Origin: Actinokineospora bangkokensis
GTDB taxonomy: Bacteria > Actinomycetota > Actinomycetes > Mycobacteriales > Pseudonocardiaceae
Assembly (NCBI RefSeq): GCF_001940455.1
Contig: NZ_MKQR01000026.1
Coordinates: 365,800-429,799, forward strand
DNA: 64,000 nucleotides
Direction: 5' to 3'
Made by a program: the position numbers and the translations under genes. Shown in pieces: positions 27,797 through 37,428 of this stretch; the stretch's first letter is position 1, and each line of letters opens with the position of its first letter. The notes under the pieces were generated by a model, which searched no databases, was not told the origin of the DNA, and saw nothing but the letters and a program-made list of their open reading frames with translations.

Positions 27797-28935
27797 GGGC
27801 GCCCGCCGCCGACCCGCGGGATCTCCTGCGTGGAGCTCATGTCGCCGGGGTACCCGGCACGGGGGTGCGGGGCCGGGCGGCCACCCGCGTGGGTGACGGC
27901 TGCCTGGGCGCCGGACCGCGCGCCGTGGCCGCCGAGGCCGTAGCGCGCCCGGTCCTCGTCGGTCAGCGACTCGACGATGCCCTGCTGGGCGGCCTGCGGG
28001 AGGGTGTGCAGGATCTGCATGACCCGGTCCTTGCGGCGGCGCACGGCCTGCCGCTCGGGCAACCCGGGGGTGGGCACCAGCTGGGGGACGATGCCGCGCA
28101 GGTCCTCGCCCACGGTGCCGTCGGAGTGCCCGGCGTCCAGGTGCGCCTGCTCCTGGGCCATCTGCGCGGCGTCCTTCTCCTCGGACATGCCGATCGGCCC
28201 GATCCGGCGGCCGTTGAGGAACTGCTCGACCACCGGCTCCTCCGAGGTCAGCAGCACCTCGCGGGGGCCGAACATGACCAGCTCCTTGCGGAAGAGCATG
28301 CCCAGGTTGTCCGGCACCGTGCGGGCCAGGTTGATGTTGTGGGTGACGATGAGGATCGTCGCGTCGATCTGGGCGTTGAGGTCGATGAGCAGCTGCGAGA
28401 GGTAGGCGGTGCGCACCGGGTCGAGGCCGGAGTCCGGCTCGTCGCAGAGGATGATCTCGGGGTCGAGCACCAGCGCCCTGGCCAGGCCGGCGCGCTTGCG
28501 CATGCCGCCGGAGATCTCGCCGGGCAGCTTGCCCTCGGCGCCCTGCAGGCCGGTGAGCTCCAGCTTCTCCAGGACGATCCGCTTGATCTCGGCCTCGGAC
28601 TTCTTGGTGTGCTCGCGCAGCGGGAAGGCCACGTTGTCGAACAGGTTCATCGACCCGAACAGCGCGCCGTCCTGGAACAGCACCCCGAACAGCTTGCGGA
28701 CCTCGTAGAGCTTGGCCTCCGAGCAGGTCACGATGTCCACGCCGTTGATCACGCAGCTGCCCCGGTCCGGCTTGAGCAGGCCGATCATCGACTTGAGGAA
28801 GACCGACTTGCCGGTGCCCGACGGGCCGAGCATCACCGAGACCTCGCCCGGCGGGAGCGTCAGCGTCACGTCCCGCCAGATGGCCTGCTTGCCGAAGGAC
28901 TTCGTCAGCCCCTCGATGACCACCTCGGCGCCCAT
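27793..28935 (-). CDS. mkl: Mce transporter ATPase (MceG/Mkl)
   Basis: ABC ATPase energising Mce lipid import, 380 residues. Walker A GPSGTGKS is at 37-44, the signature is SGGMRKRAGLARAL, Walker B is IILCDEPDSGLDP, and the H-loop is TILIVTHN. A C-terminal extension of about 130 residues beyond the ATPase fold is typical of Mkl and is thought to regulate or dimerise it. It has the GGGAGGTCCG ribosome site before the ATG. In M. tuberculosis mkl stands alone between rplL and rpoB; here it heads a complete mce operon at the same locus. Confidence 0.92.
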   Translation of the reverse strand: MGAEVVIEGLTKSFGKQAIWRDVTLTLPPGEVSVMLGPSGTGKSVFLKSMIGLLKPDRGSCVINGVDIVTCSEAKLYEVRKLFGVLFQDGALFGSMNLFDNVAFPLREHTKKSEAEIKRIVLEKLELTGLQGAEGKLPGEISGGMRKRAGLARALVLDPEIILCDEPDSGLDPVRTAYLSQLLIDLNAQIDATILIVTHNINLARTVPDNLGMLFRKELVMFGPREVLLTSEEPVVEQFLNGRRIGPIGMSEEKDAAQMAQEQAHLDAGHSDGTVGEDLRGIVPQLVPTPGLPERQAVRRRKDRVMQILHTLPQAAQQGIVESLTDEDRARYGLGGHGARSGAQAAVTHAGGRPAPHPRAGYPGDMSSTQEIPRVGGGRP

Positions 28936-29036
28936 CGGACCTCCCGACCTGTGCTCCGCCGCCCCGACCGCCCTGCCGGGAACCGCGTCAGTGGATGCAA
29001 CGACGGCGACCCACCCGGGTTATGGGCAAGTTACTG

Positions 29037-29057
29037 CCGAGTTGGAAAAATACTCGG
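29037..29057. promoter_or_regulatory. palindrome upstream of the mce operon
   Basis: CCGAGT and ACTCGG form perfect 6-base arms around the AT-rich spacer TGGAAAAAT, about 100-120 bases before the ATPase start. The AT-rich centre stands out in this GC-rich genome. It is a candidate operator for a TetR- or GntR-type repressor of the mce operon, although no such gene lies beside it. Confidence 0.35.
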
Positions 29058-29100
29058 ACAGCTCTCGCGGCGCTCACCGGGGTTGTGCACGTGCGCGCAA

Positions 29101-29133
29101 AAGGGCCCGGTACCTCGACGGTACCGGGCCCTT
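29101..29133 (-). terminator. rplJL terminator
   Basis: A perfect 14-base stem (AAGGGCCCGGTACC and complement) with a 5-base loop, 19 bases after the rplL stop. The minus-strand stem ends CCCTTTTGCG, giving a short U-run. Confidence 0.88.
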
Positions 29134-29152
29134 CGCGCAGTCGCGGAGCAGG

Positions 29153-29542
29153 TTACTTGACGGTGACCTTGGCGCCCGCGGCCTCGAGCTTCTCCTTGGC
29201 GGCGTCCGCGGCCTCCTTGTTGACCTTCTCCAGGAGGGCCTTGGGAGCGGCCTCGACCAGCTCCTTGGCCTCCTTCAGGCCCAGGCCCGAGACGACCTCG
29301 CGGACGACCTTGATGACCTGGATCTTCTTGTCACCGGCGGCCTCGATGATGACGTCGAACTCGTCCTGCTCCTCGGCGGCCTCGGCCGGGGCGGCACCCG
29401 GCGCGGCGGCGGCCACGGCGGCGACCGGCGCGGCGGCGGTGACCTCGAAGACCTCCTCGAACTGCTTCACGAACGCCGACAGCTCCAGGAGGGTCATCTC
29501 CTTGAAGACGTCGATGAGCTCGTCGTTGCTGAGCTTCGCCAT
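29153..29542 (-). CDS. rplL: 50S ribosomal protein L7/L12
   Basis: Stalk protein that recruits translation GTPases. The protein has 129 residues: [20 protein letters not shown], an Ala/Pro hinge ([20 protein letters not shown]) and the globular C-terminal domain with [20 protein letters not shown]. It is 63 bases downstream of rplJ and ends before a strong terminator. Confidence 0.97.
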   Translation of the reverse strand: MAKLSNDELIDVFKEMTLLELSAFVKQFEEVFEVTAAAPVAAVAAAAPGAAPAEAAEEQDEFDVIIEAAGDKKIQVIKVVREVVSGLGLKEAKELVEAAPKALLEKVNKEAADAAKEKLEAAGAKVTVK

Positions 29543-29605
29543 GGTGGCGGTCCTTTCGCTAGCACACCCGGTCGAACGGGCGCGGTGTACTTACCGGGTG
29601 GTGGT

Positions 29606-30142
29606 TCAGCTCTCGGCAGGCTCGCCCGCGGCGGCCTTCTTGTCCTGCAGGGCGGCGGCCAGGCGCGCGACCTGCGAGGCGGGGGCGTTGAACAGGCCTG
29701 CGGCCTTGGCCATGTTGCCCTTCATCGCACCGGCCAGCTTCGCGAGCAGGACCTCGCGGCTGTCCAGGTCGGCGATGGCGGTGACCTCGTCCACGGACAG
29801 CGCCTTGCCGTCCATGTAGCCGCCCTTGACGACCAGGCCCTTGTTGTCCTTCGCGAAGTCGCGCAGGGCCTTGGCCGCCTCGACCGGCTCGCCGGTGACG
29901 AACGCGATGGCGGTCGGGCCGACGAACAGGCTGTCGAGGCCCTCCACGCCCGCGTCCGCGGCGGCGCGCTGGACGAGGGTGTTCTTGGCGACGCGGTAGG
30001 ACGTGCCGGTGCCGAGAGCGCGCCGCAGCGTGGTGATCTGCGCCACGGTGAGGCCGCTGTACTCGGTGACGACGGCGGCCGAGCTGGTGCGGAACCGGTC
30101 CGCGATCTCGGCGACCGCGGAGACCTTGTCGGGCTTCGCCAT
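29606..30142 (-). CDS. rplJ: 50S ribosomal protein L10
   Basis: L10 anchors L7/L12 dimers to the ribosome. I chose the ATG at 30142 ([17 protein letters not shown]) because GAGGAGG lies just upstream and the family starts here; an open extension upstream lies in the leader RNA. The protein is 178 residues, with the conserved [18 protein letters not shown] region, and its C-terminal helix (residues about 140-170) binds L7/L12. Translation is probably autoregulated through the leader. Confidence 0.96.
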   Translation of the reverse strand: MAKPDKVSAVAEIADRFRTSSAAVVTEYSGLTVAQITTLRRALGTGTSYRVAKNTLVQRAAADAGVEGLDSLFVGPTAIAFVTGEPVEAAKALRDFAKDNKGLVVKGGYMDGKALSVDEVTAIADLDSREVLLAKLAGAMKGNMAKAAGLFNAPASQVARLAAALQDKKAAAGEPAES

Positions 30143-30345
30143 GGTTGCCTCCTCTCGTGTGCGTGGTGACGCCGGCACGCGAGAGCCCAGCAACGACGAA
30201 GCGCCCCGGCGCAGAGCGGCACGGGGCGCACGAGACAGGAAGCTCAGCAGACCACGTTCCCCTGCGCGGGCCGCCCGTGTCACGGGGCCTTCGTCCGTTG
30301 CGACCCCGGGGGGGGCAGCGCGGGAAACCAGCGGTCTTCGGTAGA
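30143..30345 (-). ncRNA. L10 leader (rplJ autoregulatory RNA)
   Basis: The 200 bases before rplJ contain no gene on the minus strand but begin with ACCGAAGACCGCTGG and carry a GCGCAGGGGAACGTGGTC segment. From memory these resemble the actinobacterial L10 leader, in which free L10-L12 binds and shuts off the operon. Assignment is by position and these words; I could not fold it. Confidence 0.55.
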
Positions 30346-30398
30346 ACCGGTGACGAGAGTACGCCCCCGCCGGTCGACTCTCCAAATCGGGTCACGGC

Positions 30399-31247
30399 AT
30401 GATGGTCGACGTGGCCGACAACCAGCGCCCCGAGGACCCCGAGCAGCGCCCGGAGCAGTCCCGACCCCCGGCGCTGCGCCCGCCCACGCCGCCCGCCGCG
30501 CCCCCCGCCCAGCCCCCGCTGCCCGGCACGCCCGTCCCGCCCCCGACCCCGGTGGGCCCGGACGAGCAGGAGCGCTGGCGGCAGTTCCAGGAGTTCCAGC
30601 GCTTCCAGGAGTGGCAGCGCTCGTCGCAGTTCGGCACCCCGGACGCCGGGCCCACCGAGGACCGGCCCCCGCGCAAGGGCAAGCCGCTGTGGCGCAGGGT
30701 CCTGCTGTCCAAGTGGTCGCGCCGGGTCCTCTACCTGCTGGTCGTGGTGCTGGTGCTCAACTGGGCCTACCAGCACTACTTCGGCGGCCCGGACGAGAAC
30801 CTGCCCGCCTCGGTGACCGGCGGCGGCAAGACCGAGCGCAACAAGGTCTTCGAGTTCAGCGGCGAGGAAGCGGTCCGCAAGGTCTACAACGACATCGCCC
30901 AGGACCTGTCCCGCAACGCCTGCGACCGGTTCGCCACGGCCGAGGTGGAGCAGAGCTTCGCCGACCACTTCAACGCCCCCGACTGCGAGACGGCCGTGCA
31001 CCGCCTGCACGCCCAGATCCCCAAGCGGACCGGCGCGGTGAACACCTTCGCCGAGGCGTCCTTCCTCAAGGTCGACCGGGACACCTCGGCCCAGCCCGAC
31101 CCGGACGCCCAGGTGTTCAGCGGGTGCGGGCTCGACACCGGCACCGGTCCCCGCCTCGGCCAGTTCACCGCCGAGAAGATCGCGGGCTCCGCGGGCGGGC
31201 AGTGGATCATCACCGCGCACTCCCGCGAGACCTGCCCGACCTCCTGA
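30399..31247 (+). CDS. hypothetical proline-rich membrane-anchored protein
   Basis: I do not recognise this 282-residue protein. Residues 23-54 are very proline-rich (RPPTPPAAPPAQPPLPG). Residues 59-75 show a regular Phe-Gln pattern (WRQFQEFQRFQEWQR). A single membrane helix lies at about 109-125 (VLYLLVVVLVLNWAY) and the rest, about 155 residues with four cysteines, should be outside the cell. It is divergent from rplJ and convergent with rplA, in a monocistronic unit with its own strong terminator. The start is the first of two adjacent ATGs; a GTG at 30411 is an alternative. No Shine-Dalgarno site is obvious. Confidence 0.7.
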   Translation: MMVDVADNQRPEDPEQRPEQSRPPALRPPTPPAAPPAQPPLPGTPVPPPTPVGPDEQERWRQFQEFQRFQEWQRSSQFGTPDAGPTEDRPPRKGKPLWRRVLLSKWSRRVLYLLVVVLVLNWAYQHYFGGPDENLPASVTGGGKTERNKVFEFSGEEAVRKVYNDIAQDLSRNACDRFATAEVEQSFADHFNAPDCETAVHRLHAQIPKRTGAVNTFAEASFLKVDRDTSAQPDPDAQVFSGCGLDTGTGPRLGQFTAEKIAGSAGGQWIITAHSRETCPTS

Positions 31248-31258
31248 CCCGCCCCCGG

Positions 31259-31305
31259 ACGCCGAACGGGCGGCCCCCCGGTGTGGGGGGCCGCCCGTTC
31301 GGCGT
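31259..31305. terminator. bidirectional terminator
   Basis: A perfect 21-base stem with a 5-base loop between two convergent genes, the plus-strand membrane protein and rplA. It lies 11 bases after the first stop and 18 bases before the rplA stop, so it can serve both. Confidence 0.9.
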
Positions 31306-31323
31306 GGTGCGGGGTCGGGTCCG

Positions 31324-32043
31324 TCAGACCGCGGCCTCGTCCTCCAGCAGGTTGCGGGTGCGCGCCGGGTCGACCGGGATGCCCGGGCCCATGGTGGTGG
31401 AGAAGGTGATCTTCTTCAGGAACCGGCCCTTGGCCGCGGACGGCTTGGCCCGCAGGACCTCGTCCAGCGCCGCGGCGTAGTTCTCGACCAGCTTCTCCTT
31501 GTCGAAGGAGACCTTGCCGATCACCAGGTGCAGGTTGGCCTGCTTGTCCACCCGGAAGTTGATCTTACCGCCCTTGATGTCCGCGACGGCCTTGGTGACG
31601 TCCGGGGTCACGGTGCCGGTCTTGGGGTTGGGCATCAGGCCGCGCGGGCCGAGGATGCGGGCGATGCGGCCCACCTTGGCCATCTGGTCCGGGGTGGCGA
31701 TCGCGGCGTCGAAGTCGAGCCAGCCGCCCTGGATGCGCTCGATCAGCTCCTCCGAGCCCACCGCGTCGGCACCGGCGGCCTCGGCCTCGGCGGCCTTGTC
31801 GCCGGTGGCGAAGACGATGACGCGGGCGGTCTTGCCGGTGCCGTGCGGCAGGTTGACGGTGCCGCGGACCATCTGGTCGGCCTTGCGGGGGTCCACGCCG
31901 AGCCGGATGGCGACCTCGACGGTCGCGTCCAGCTTGACCTTGGAGGTCTCCTTGGCGAGGGTGGCCGCCTCGAGCGGGCTGTAGAGCCGCTCGCGGTCGA
32001 CCAGCTCCGCCGCCTGACGGTACGCCTTGCTGCGCTTTGCCAT
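31324..32043 (-). CDS. rplA: 50S ribosomal protein L1
   Basis: L1 forms the mobile L1 stalk that guides deacylated tRNA out of the E site and, in other bacteria, represses its own operon. The protein is 239 residues, with [20 protein letters not shown] in the rRNA-binding domain and the usual [14 protein letters not shown] motif. It follows rplK by 121 bases and shares its terminator with the opposing gene. Confidence 0.97.
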   Translation of the reverse strand: MAKRSKAYRQAAELVDRERLYSPLEAATLAKETSKVKLDATVEVAIRLGVDPRKADQMVRGTVNLPHGTGKTARVIVFATGDKAAEAEAAGADAVGSEELIERIQGGWLDFDAAIATPDQMAKVGRIARILGPRGLMPNPKTGTVTPDVTKAVADIKGGKINFRVDKQANLHLVIGKVSFDKEKLVENYAAALDEVLRAKPSAAKGRFLKKITFSTTMGPGIPVDPARTRNLLEDEAAV

Positions 32044-32164
32044 TGCTGTTCCTCTGCAGAAGTCCTGGAGTGCGGTCCCGGTCAGGAAGCCCGGTCCCGC
32101 CGATCAGTCGTGGTAGGGGCCAGCGCCTGGCCCTCCCACGCGTGCTGAGCTGGGGCGGGGGCCC

Positions 32165-32596
32165 CTACTCGACGGTGATGCCCATCGAGCGGGCGGTGCC
32201 CGCGATGATCTTGGCGGCCTGGTCGATGTCGACCGCGTTGAGGTCGGTCTTCTTGGTCTCGGCGATCTCGCGCACCTGGTCCCAGGTCACCTTGGCGACC
32301 TTGGTCTTGTGCGGCTCGGCCGAGCCCTTCTCCACCCCGGCGGCCTTGAGCAGCAGCTTGGCCGCGGGCGGGGTCTTGAGCTTGAAGTCGAACGAGCGGT
32401 CCTCGTAGACCGAGATCTCGACCGGCACCACGGAGCCGCGCTGGGACTCGGTGGCGGCGTTGTAGGCCTTGCAGAACTCCATGATGTTCACGCCGTGCTG
32501 GCCCAGCGCGGGGCCGACCGGCGGGGCGGGGTTGGCCAACCCCGCCTTGATCTGCAGCTTGATGATCGCTGCGAGCTTCTTCTTCTTGGGGGGCAT
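32165..32596 (-). CDS. rplK: 50S ribosomal protein L11
   Basis: L11 forms the GTPase-associated centre with 23S rRNA and is the thiostrepton and stringent-response (RelA) docking site. The protein is 143 residues. The proline-rich N-terminal loop [20 protein letters not shown] is intact, and the C-terminal domain ends [12 protein letters not shown]. It is 116 bases downstream of nusG. Confidence 0.97.
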   Translation of the reverse strand: MPPKKKKLAAIIKLQIKAGLANPAPPVGPALGQHGVNIMEFCKAYNAATESQRGSVVPVEISVYEDRSFDFKLKTPPAAKLLLKAAGVEKGSAEPHKTKVAKVTWDQVREIAETKKTDLNAVDIDQAAKIIAGTARSMGITVE

Positions 32597-32712
32597 CTCG
32601 ATTCCTGTTCCTGTGCTGGGTGACCGGCGGACCGGCCACGGTCACCCGGCCGCGGCGAATGGCTGCGCCGCGGTCGGCCGCCCGGGGACCCGCGCACGGC
32701 GCGGGCGCCCGG

Positions 32713-34212
<1,500 letters not shown>

Positions 34213-34235
34213 TCAGCCGGCCCCGACGTCCAACG

Positions 34236-34308
<73 letters not shown>

Positions 34309-34451
34309 CCGCGGCCCGGGGGCCGCGCCTGACCAACCCAGCTTAGCCTGCTCGCGCGGGCCAGTGGGCGCCAGGTGGTTCCGAGTACGGGAGCATACGG
34401 CACCCGGGGGCGGGCCCCGCAACCGAGGCCCACCCCACCGGGTGCCGGGGG

Positions 34452-35558
34452 TCAGCCCGCGGCCACGCCCAGCGACTTGAGCGCGTCCGCGAGGCGGCTC
34501 ACGCCCTCCTCGATCTGGTCGTCGCGCACGCCGGAGTAGGCCATGCGCAGCGACGAGCGCCCGCCCTCCAGCAGGAAGTCGGTGCCCTTGACGAAGGTGA
34601 CCCCGCGCTCCTCGGCGGCGGTGAGCAGCTGCGCCACGTCGACGCCCTCGGGCAGCTCCACCCACATGAAGTAGCCGCCCTCGGGAGCGGTGAACTTCGC
34701 CTCGGGCAGGTGCTTCTCCAGCGCGGAGCACAGCGTGGCCACCCGCTCGGCCAGCGCGGCGTTCACCTTGGCCACCGACCGGTCCAGGCCGCCGCTCGCG
34801 GCGAACTGGTAGATCACGGCCTGGGCGAACATGTTCGGCGAGATGTAGGTGTTGGTCGCCCGCACCCGCACCTTCGCGATCAGGTCCGCCGGGCCGACGA
34901 GGTAGCCGATGCGCACCCCGGGGGCGACGGTCTTGGAGAACGAGCTGGCGTAGACCACGCGGCCCTTGCCCCCGTCGAGCTCCAGCATCGTCGGCAGCGG
35001 CTCACCGGCGAAGCGGATCGAGACGTACGGGTCGTCCTCGAAGATGATGAAGTCGTGCTGCTCGGCCAGCTCCAGCAGCCGCTGCCGCTTGGCCAGGCTC
35101 AGCGTGTAGCCCGCCGGGTTCTGGAAGTTCGGGATGACGTGGGCGAACGTCGGGCGCAGACCGCCGTCGAGGGCCGCGGCCAGCTCGTCGACGTCGATGC
35201 CGTCGGTGGCCAGCGACACCGGGGTCACCACGGCGCCGCGCTCGCGCAGCCCGAGCAGGGTCCGGTCGTAGGTGGGGCGCTCGACGACCACCGGCTCGCC
35301 GCTGACGACCAGCTGGTCGAACAGGAAGGCGTCGGCCTGCATGGAGCCGTTGGTGACCAGCACCTGCTCCTCGGCCACGCCGTGCCGGTCGGCGAGGAGC
35401 TTGCGCAGCTTGGGGTAGCCGATCGCGGTGCCGTACCCGAGCGCGCCGCCCGGGTCCTCGGTCAGCGCGGCGTCGGTGGCCGCCTTGAGGCCCTCGACGT
35501 CGATGATGTCGAGGGAGGGGGCGCCGCGGGCGAAGGAGATGAGGTCGGAAGCCGTCAC
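34452..35558 (-). CDS. PLP-dependent aminotransferase (fold type I, MocR/LysN-like)
   Basis: Protein of 368 residues from a GTG at 35558 (VTASDLISFARGAPSLDI). The PLP lysine is in SSFSKTVAPGVRIGYLVGP. Other landmarks are FEDDPYVSIRFAGEP (the aspartate that pairs with the pyridine) and VIPNFQNPAGYTLS. It matches the 2-aminoadipate or multi-substrate aminotransferases, which resemble MocR regulators without the DNA-binding domain; the substrate cannot be told. It sits between tRNA-Trp and hadB on the same strand. No strong ribosome site is visible. Confidence 0.82.
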   Translation of the reverse strand: MTASDLISFARGAPSLDIIDVEGLKAATDAALTEDPGGALGYGTAIGYPKLRKLLADRHGVAEEQVLVTNGSMQADAFLFDQLVVSGEPVVVERPTYDRTLLGLRERGAVVTPVSLATDGIDVDELAAALDGGLRPTFAHVIPNFQNPAGYTLSLAKRQRLLELAEQHDFIIFEDDPYVSIRFAGEPLPTMLELDGGKGRVVYASSFSKTVAPGVRIGYLVGPADLIAKVRVRATNTYISPNMFAQAVIYQFAASGGLDRSVAKVNAALAERVATLCSALEKHLPEAKFTAPEGGYFMWVELPEGVDVAQLLTAAEERGVTFVKGTDFLLEGGRSSLRMAYSGVRDDQIEEGVSRLADALKSLGVAAG

Positions 35559-35689
35559 GCCCGGGAATCTAGTCCTGGGGCGCGGCGCGGCGACAAGTGG
35601 GTTTCACTACCCGATCGCGTTGCGGTTTGGCCAGGCCCGCGCGACAAATGTTGCGAGATCTCACCTCGGCGCCGGAGCAATTGCGGCGG

Positions 35690-36088
35690 TCAGGGCCGCA
35701 CGACCGCCACGGCCTTGCCCAGCACGGTGCGCCCGCCCGCCTTGGCCGTGATGGTCACGGTGAGGTCGCCGCCCTCGGCGACGTCGGTGACCTTCGCGGT
35801 CAGCTCCACGAGCGCGCCCTTGTCGTCGTCGGGCACCACCACGGGCCGGGTGAACCGGGCCGAGTAGGACACCAGGGTCCCGAGCCGGGCCTGGGTGACC
35901 ACGCGCCCGGCCACGGCCATCGTCAGCATCCCGTGCGCGATGACGTCGGGGAGCCCGACCTCGGTGGCGAAGCGCTGGTTCCAGTGGATCGGGTTGAAGT
36001 CCAGCGACGCGCCCGCGTACCGGACCAGGTCGGAGCGGGTGAGCCAGACCTCCAGCGGCGCCAGCTCGTCGCCCTTGGCCGGTGCCAT
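35690..36088 (-). CDS. hadB: MaoC-like (R)-hydratase, HadB-like
   Basis: Hot-dog dehydratase subunit carrying the catalytic motif DFNPIHWNQRFATEVGLPDV (Asp and His). In mycobacteria HadB with HadA dehydrates 3-hydroxyacyl-ACP in FAS-II. The protein is 132 residues; I chose the ATG at 36088, which shares a base with the hadA stop, although a GTG at 36091 is possible. No hadC gene follows. Pseudonocardiales generally lack mycolic acids, so the substrate here may be ordinary acyl chains. Confidence 0.85.
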   Translation of the reverse strand: MAPAKGDELAPLEVWLTRSDLVRYAGASLDFNPIHWNQRFATEVGLPDVIAHGMLTMAVAGRVVTQARLGTLVSYSARFTRPVVVPDDDKGALVELTAKVTDVAEGGDLTVTITAKAGGRTVLGKAVAVVRP

Positions 36089-36540
36089 CACGCCACCCCC
36101 GCGTCGCGCACGACCAGCTGGGCCCGGGTGGTCACCCGGGGCTCGCCCGCCTCGGTGGTGATCTCCGCGCGCAGGGTGATGAAGTCGTTGCCCGCCCGGT
36201 GCATGATCGACTCGACCGCCGGGGTGCAGACCAGCCGGTCGCCCGCGACCACCGGCGCGTGGTAGGTGAAGGACTGGTCGCCGTGCACCATCCGGTCGTA
36301 GTCCAGCCCCAGCTGCGGGTCGCCGACGATCTCGTTGATCGCGGCGAGGTTGAGGATGGTGGTGAAGGTCGGCGGGGCCACCACGTCGGGGTACCCGGCG
36401 GCGCGGGCCGCGGCGGGGTCGCGGTGCAGCGGGTCGTCGGCGCCGACGGCGTCGGCGAACTCCCTGATCTTCTCCCGGCCCACCTCGTACACCGGGCCCG
36501 GCGGGTAGGTGCGCCCCGCGAACGACTGGTCAAGTGCCAC
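36088..36540 (-). CDS. hadA: FAS1-like MaoC dehydratase, HadA-like
   Basis: Non-catalytic partner of HadB, 150 residues from a GTG at 36540, beginning VALDQSFAGRTYPPGPVYEV. It has the N-terminal MaoC fold (FADAVGADDPLHRDPAAARA) and DFITLRAEITTEAGEP in the second half. It begins 170 bases after rpmG and overlaps hadB by one base. The rpmG-hadA-hadB-tRNA-Trp order is the same as in Mycobacterium tuberculosis, where hadC also occurs. Confidence 0.88.
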   Translation of the reverse strand: MALDQSFAGRTYPPGPVYEVGREKIREFADAVGADDPLHRDPAAARAAGYPDVVAPPTFTTILNLAAINEIVGDPQLGLDYDRMVHGDQSFTYHAPVVAGDRLVCTPAVESIMHRAGNDFITLRAEITTEAGEPRVTTRAQLVVRDAGVA

Positions 36541-36605
36541 CCCGGCACCTTACCGACCCCCGCGCGCCGCCCCCCGCCCCCCGCACGGCCCCCGGGAATG
36601 ACGAA

Positions 36606-36633
36606 AGCCGCCCCACCTCGCGGTGGGACGGCT
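36606..36633 (-). terminator. hairpin after rpmG
   Basis: A 12-base stem with one mismatch and a 4-base loop (AGCCGTCCCACC on the minus strand), followed by TTTCG. It begins 37 bases after the rpmG stop and 66 bases before the hadA start, so it may separate or attenuate rpmG and hadAB transcription. Confidence 0.65.
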
Positions 36634-36669
36634 CCGGTCGACGCCGCCCGGTTCAGGCAGCCGCTGGGG

Positions 36670-36834
36670 TCAGCGGGTCTCCTTGTGGAGCTGGTGGGTG
36701 CCGCAGTTCGGGCAGAACTTCTTCAGCTCCACGCGGTCCGGGTCGTTGCGCCGGTTCTTCTTGGTGATGTAGTTGCGGTGCTTGCAGCTCTCGCACGCGA
36801 GCGTGATCTTCGGCCGCACGTCAGTAGAAGCCAC
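36670..36834 (-). CDS. rpmG: 50S ribosomal protein L33, zinc-binding form
   Basis: Protein of 54 residues from a GTG at 36834: [20 protein letters not shown] and onward to THQLHKETR. The Cys pairs CESC and CPNC mark the zinc-ribbon (C+) form, the version usually repressed under zinc starvation when a paralogue lacking Cys exists. A GAAAGGC site lies upstream. It is between tRNA-Met and hadA, as in mycobacteria. Confidence 0.95.
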   Translation of the reverse strand: MASTDVRPKITLACESCKHRNYITKKNRRNDPDRVELKKFCPNCGTHQLHKETR

Positions 36835-37120
36835 AGCAATGCCTTTCGTAACCGATGACCGACCCTGGGGCCGGTTCCCGGCAGCACCCCCCGGGCGGGG
36901 ATCGAATCGACGCGGGCCGAGTGTAACTCCCGGTCAGCCGAACCCGACCACCAGGACAACCCACCACTCCCGGGCGGCATTCCCCGGTCGGCCGCACCCG
37001 GCCACCCGAAGTCGTCCACCCACCCGCTCCCCCGAGTCGGGGGTCCGGGGGTCGCCCCCCGGGTCAAAAGCGAGGTGGCCCAGGCCAGCGCGGTCCGCTG
37101 GCAGGGGTCACCCATCCACG

Positions 37121-37193
37121 TAGCGACGGCCGGACTCGAACCGGCGACACAACGATTATGAGCCGTTTGCTCTACCGACTGAGCTACGCCGCT
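37121..37193 (-). tRNA. tRNA-Met (CAT)
   Basis: A 73-base cloverleaf with a D arm GTAGCTCAGTCGGTAGAGC and anticodon CAT in GGCTCATAATC; the acceptor has a G-T pair. It begins AGCGGCG and is elongator-type (it has paired first bases, unlike an initiator tRNA). CCA is not encoded. Confidence 0.94.
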
Positions 37194-37270
37194 GTGCAGT
37201 GACCATGGTACATGGTAGAAGCCGCGACTACACCGCACTATTCCCGGTGTGACCGCGGCTTCACCCTGCG

Positions 37271-37343
37271 AGCCCCTTTACGGAATCGAACCGTAGACCT
37301 TCTCCTTACCATGGAGACGCTCTGCCGACTGAGCTAAAGGGGC
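37271..37343 (-). tRNA. tRNA-Thr (GGT)
   Basis: A 73-base cloverleaf with acceptor GCCCCTT paired to AAGGGGC, anticodon stem TCTCC/GGAGA and loop ATGGTAA (anticodon GGT). The TpsiC arm is GGTTCGATTCC. CCA is not encoded. It stands 77 bases upstream of tRNA-Met and the two are probably one transcript. Confidence 0.95.
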
Positions 37344-37395
37344 AGGTCTTGCTCGCGCCGCCCGGTTTCCCTGGCGACGTGGAGAACCATACACG

Positions 37396-37424
37396 GCCCC
37401 CCGGCGGGCTCAAAACCGGGGGGT
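37396..37424 (-). terminator. terminator of the EAL gene
   Basis: An 8- to 9-base GC-rich stem (CCCCCCGG and complement) with an 11-base loop containing TTTT, 5 bases after the stop of the c-di-GMP gene. Confidence 0.5.
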
Positions 37425-37428
37425 CACT

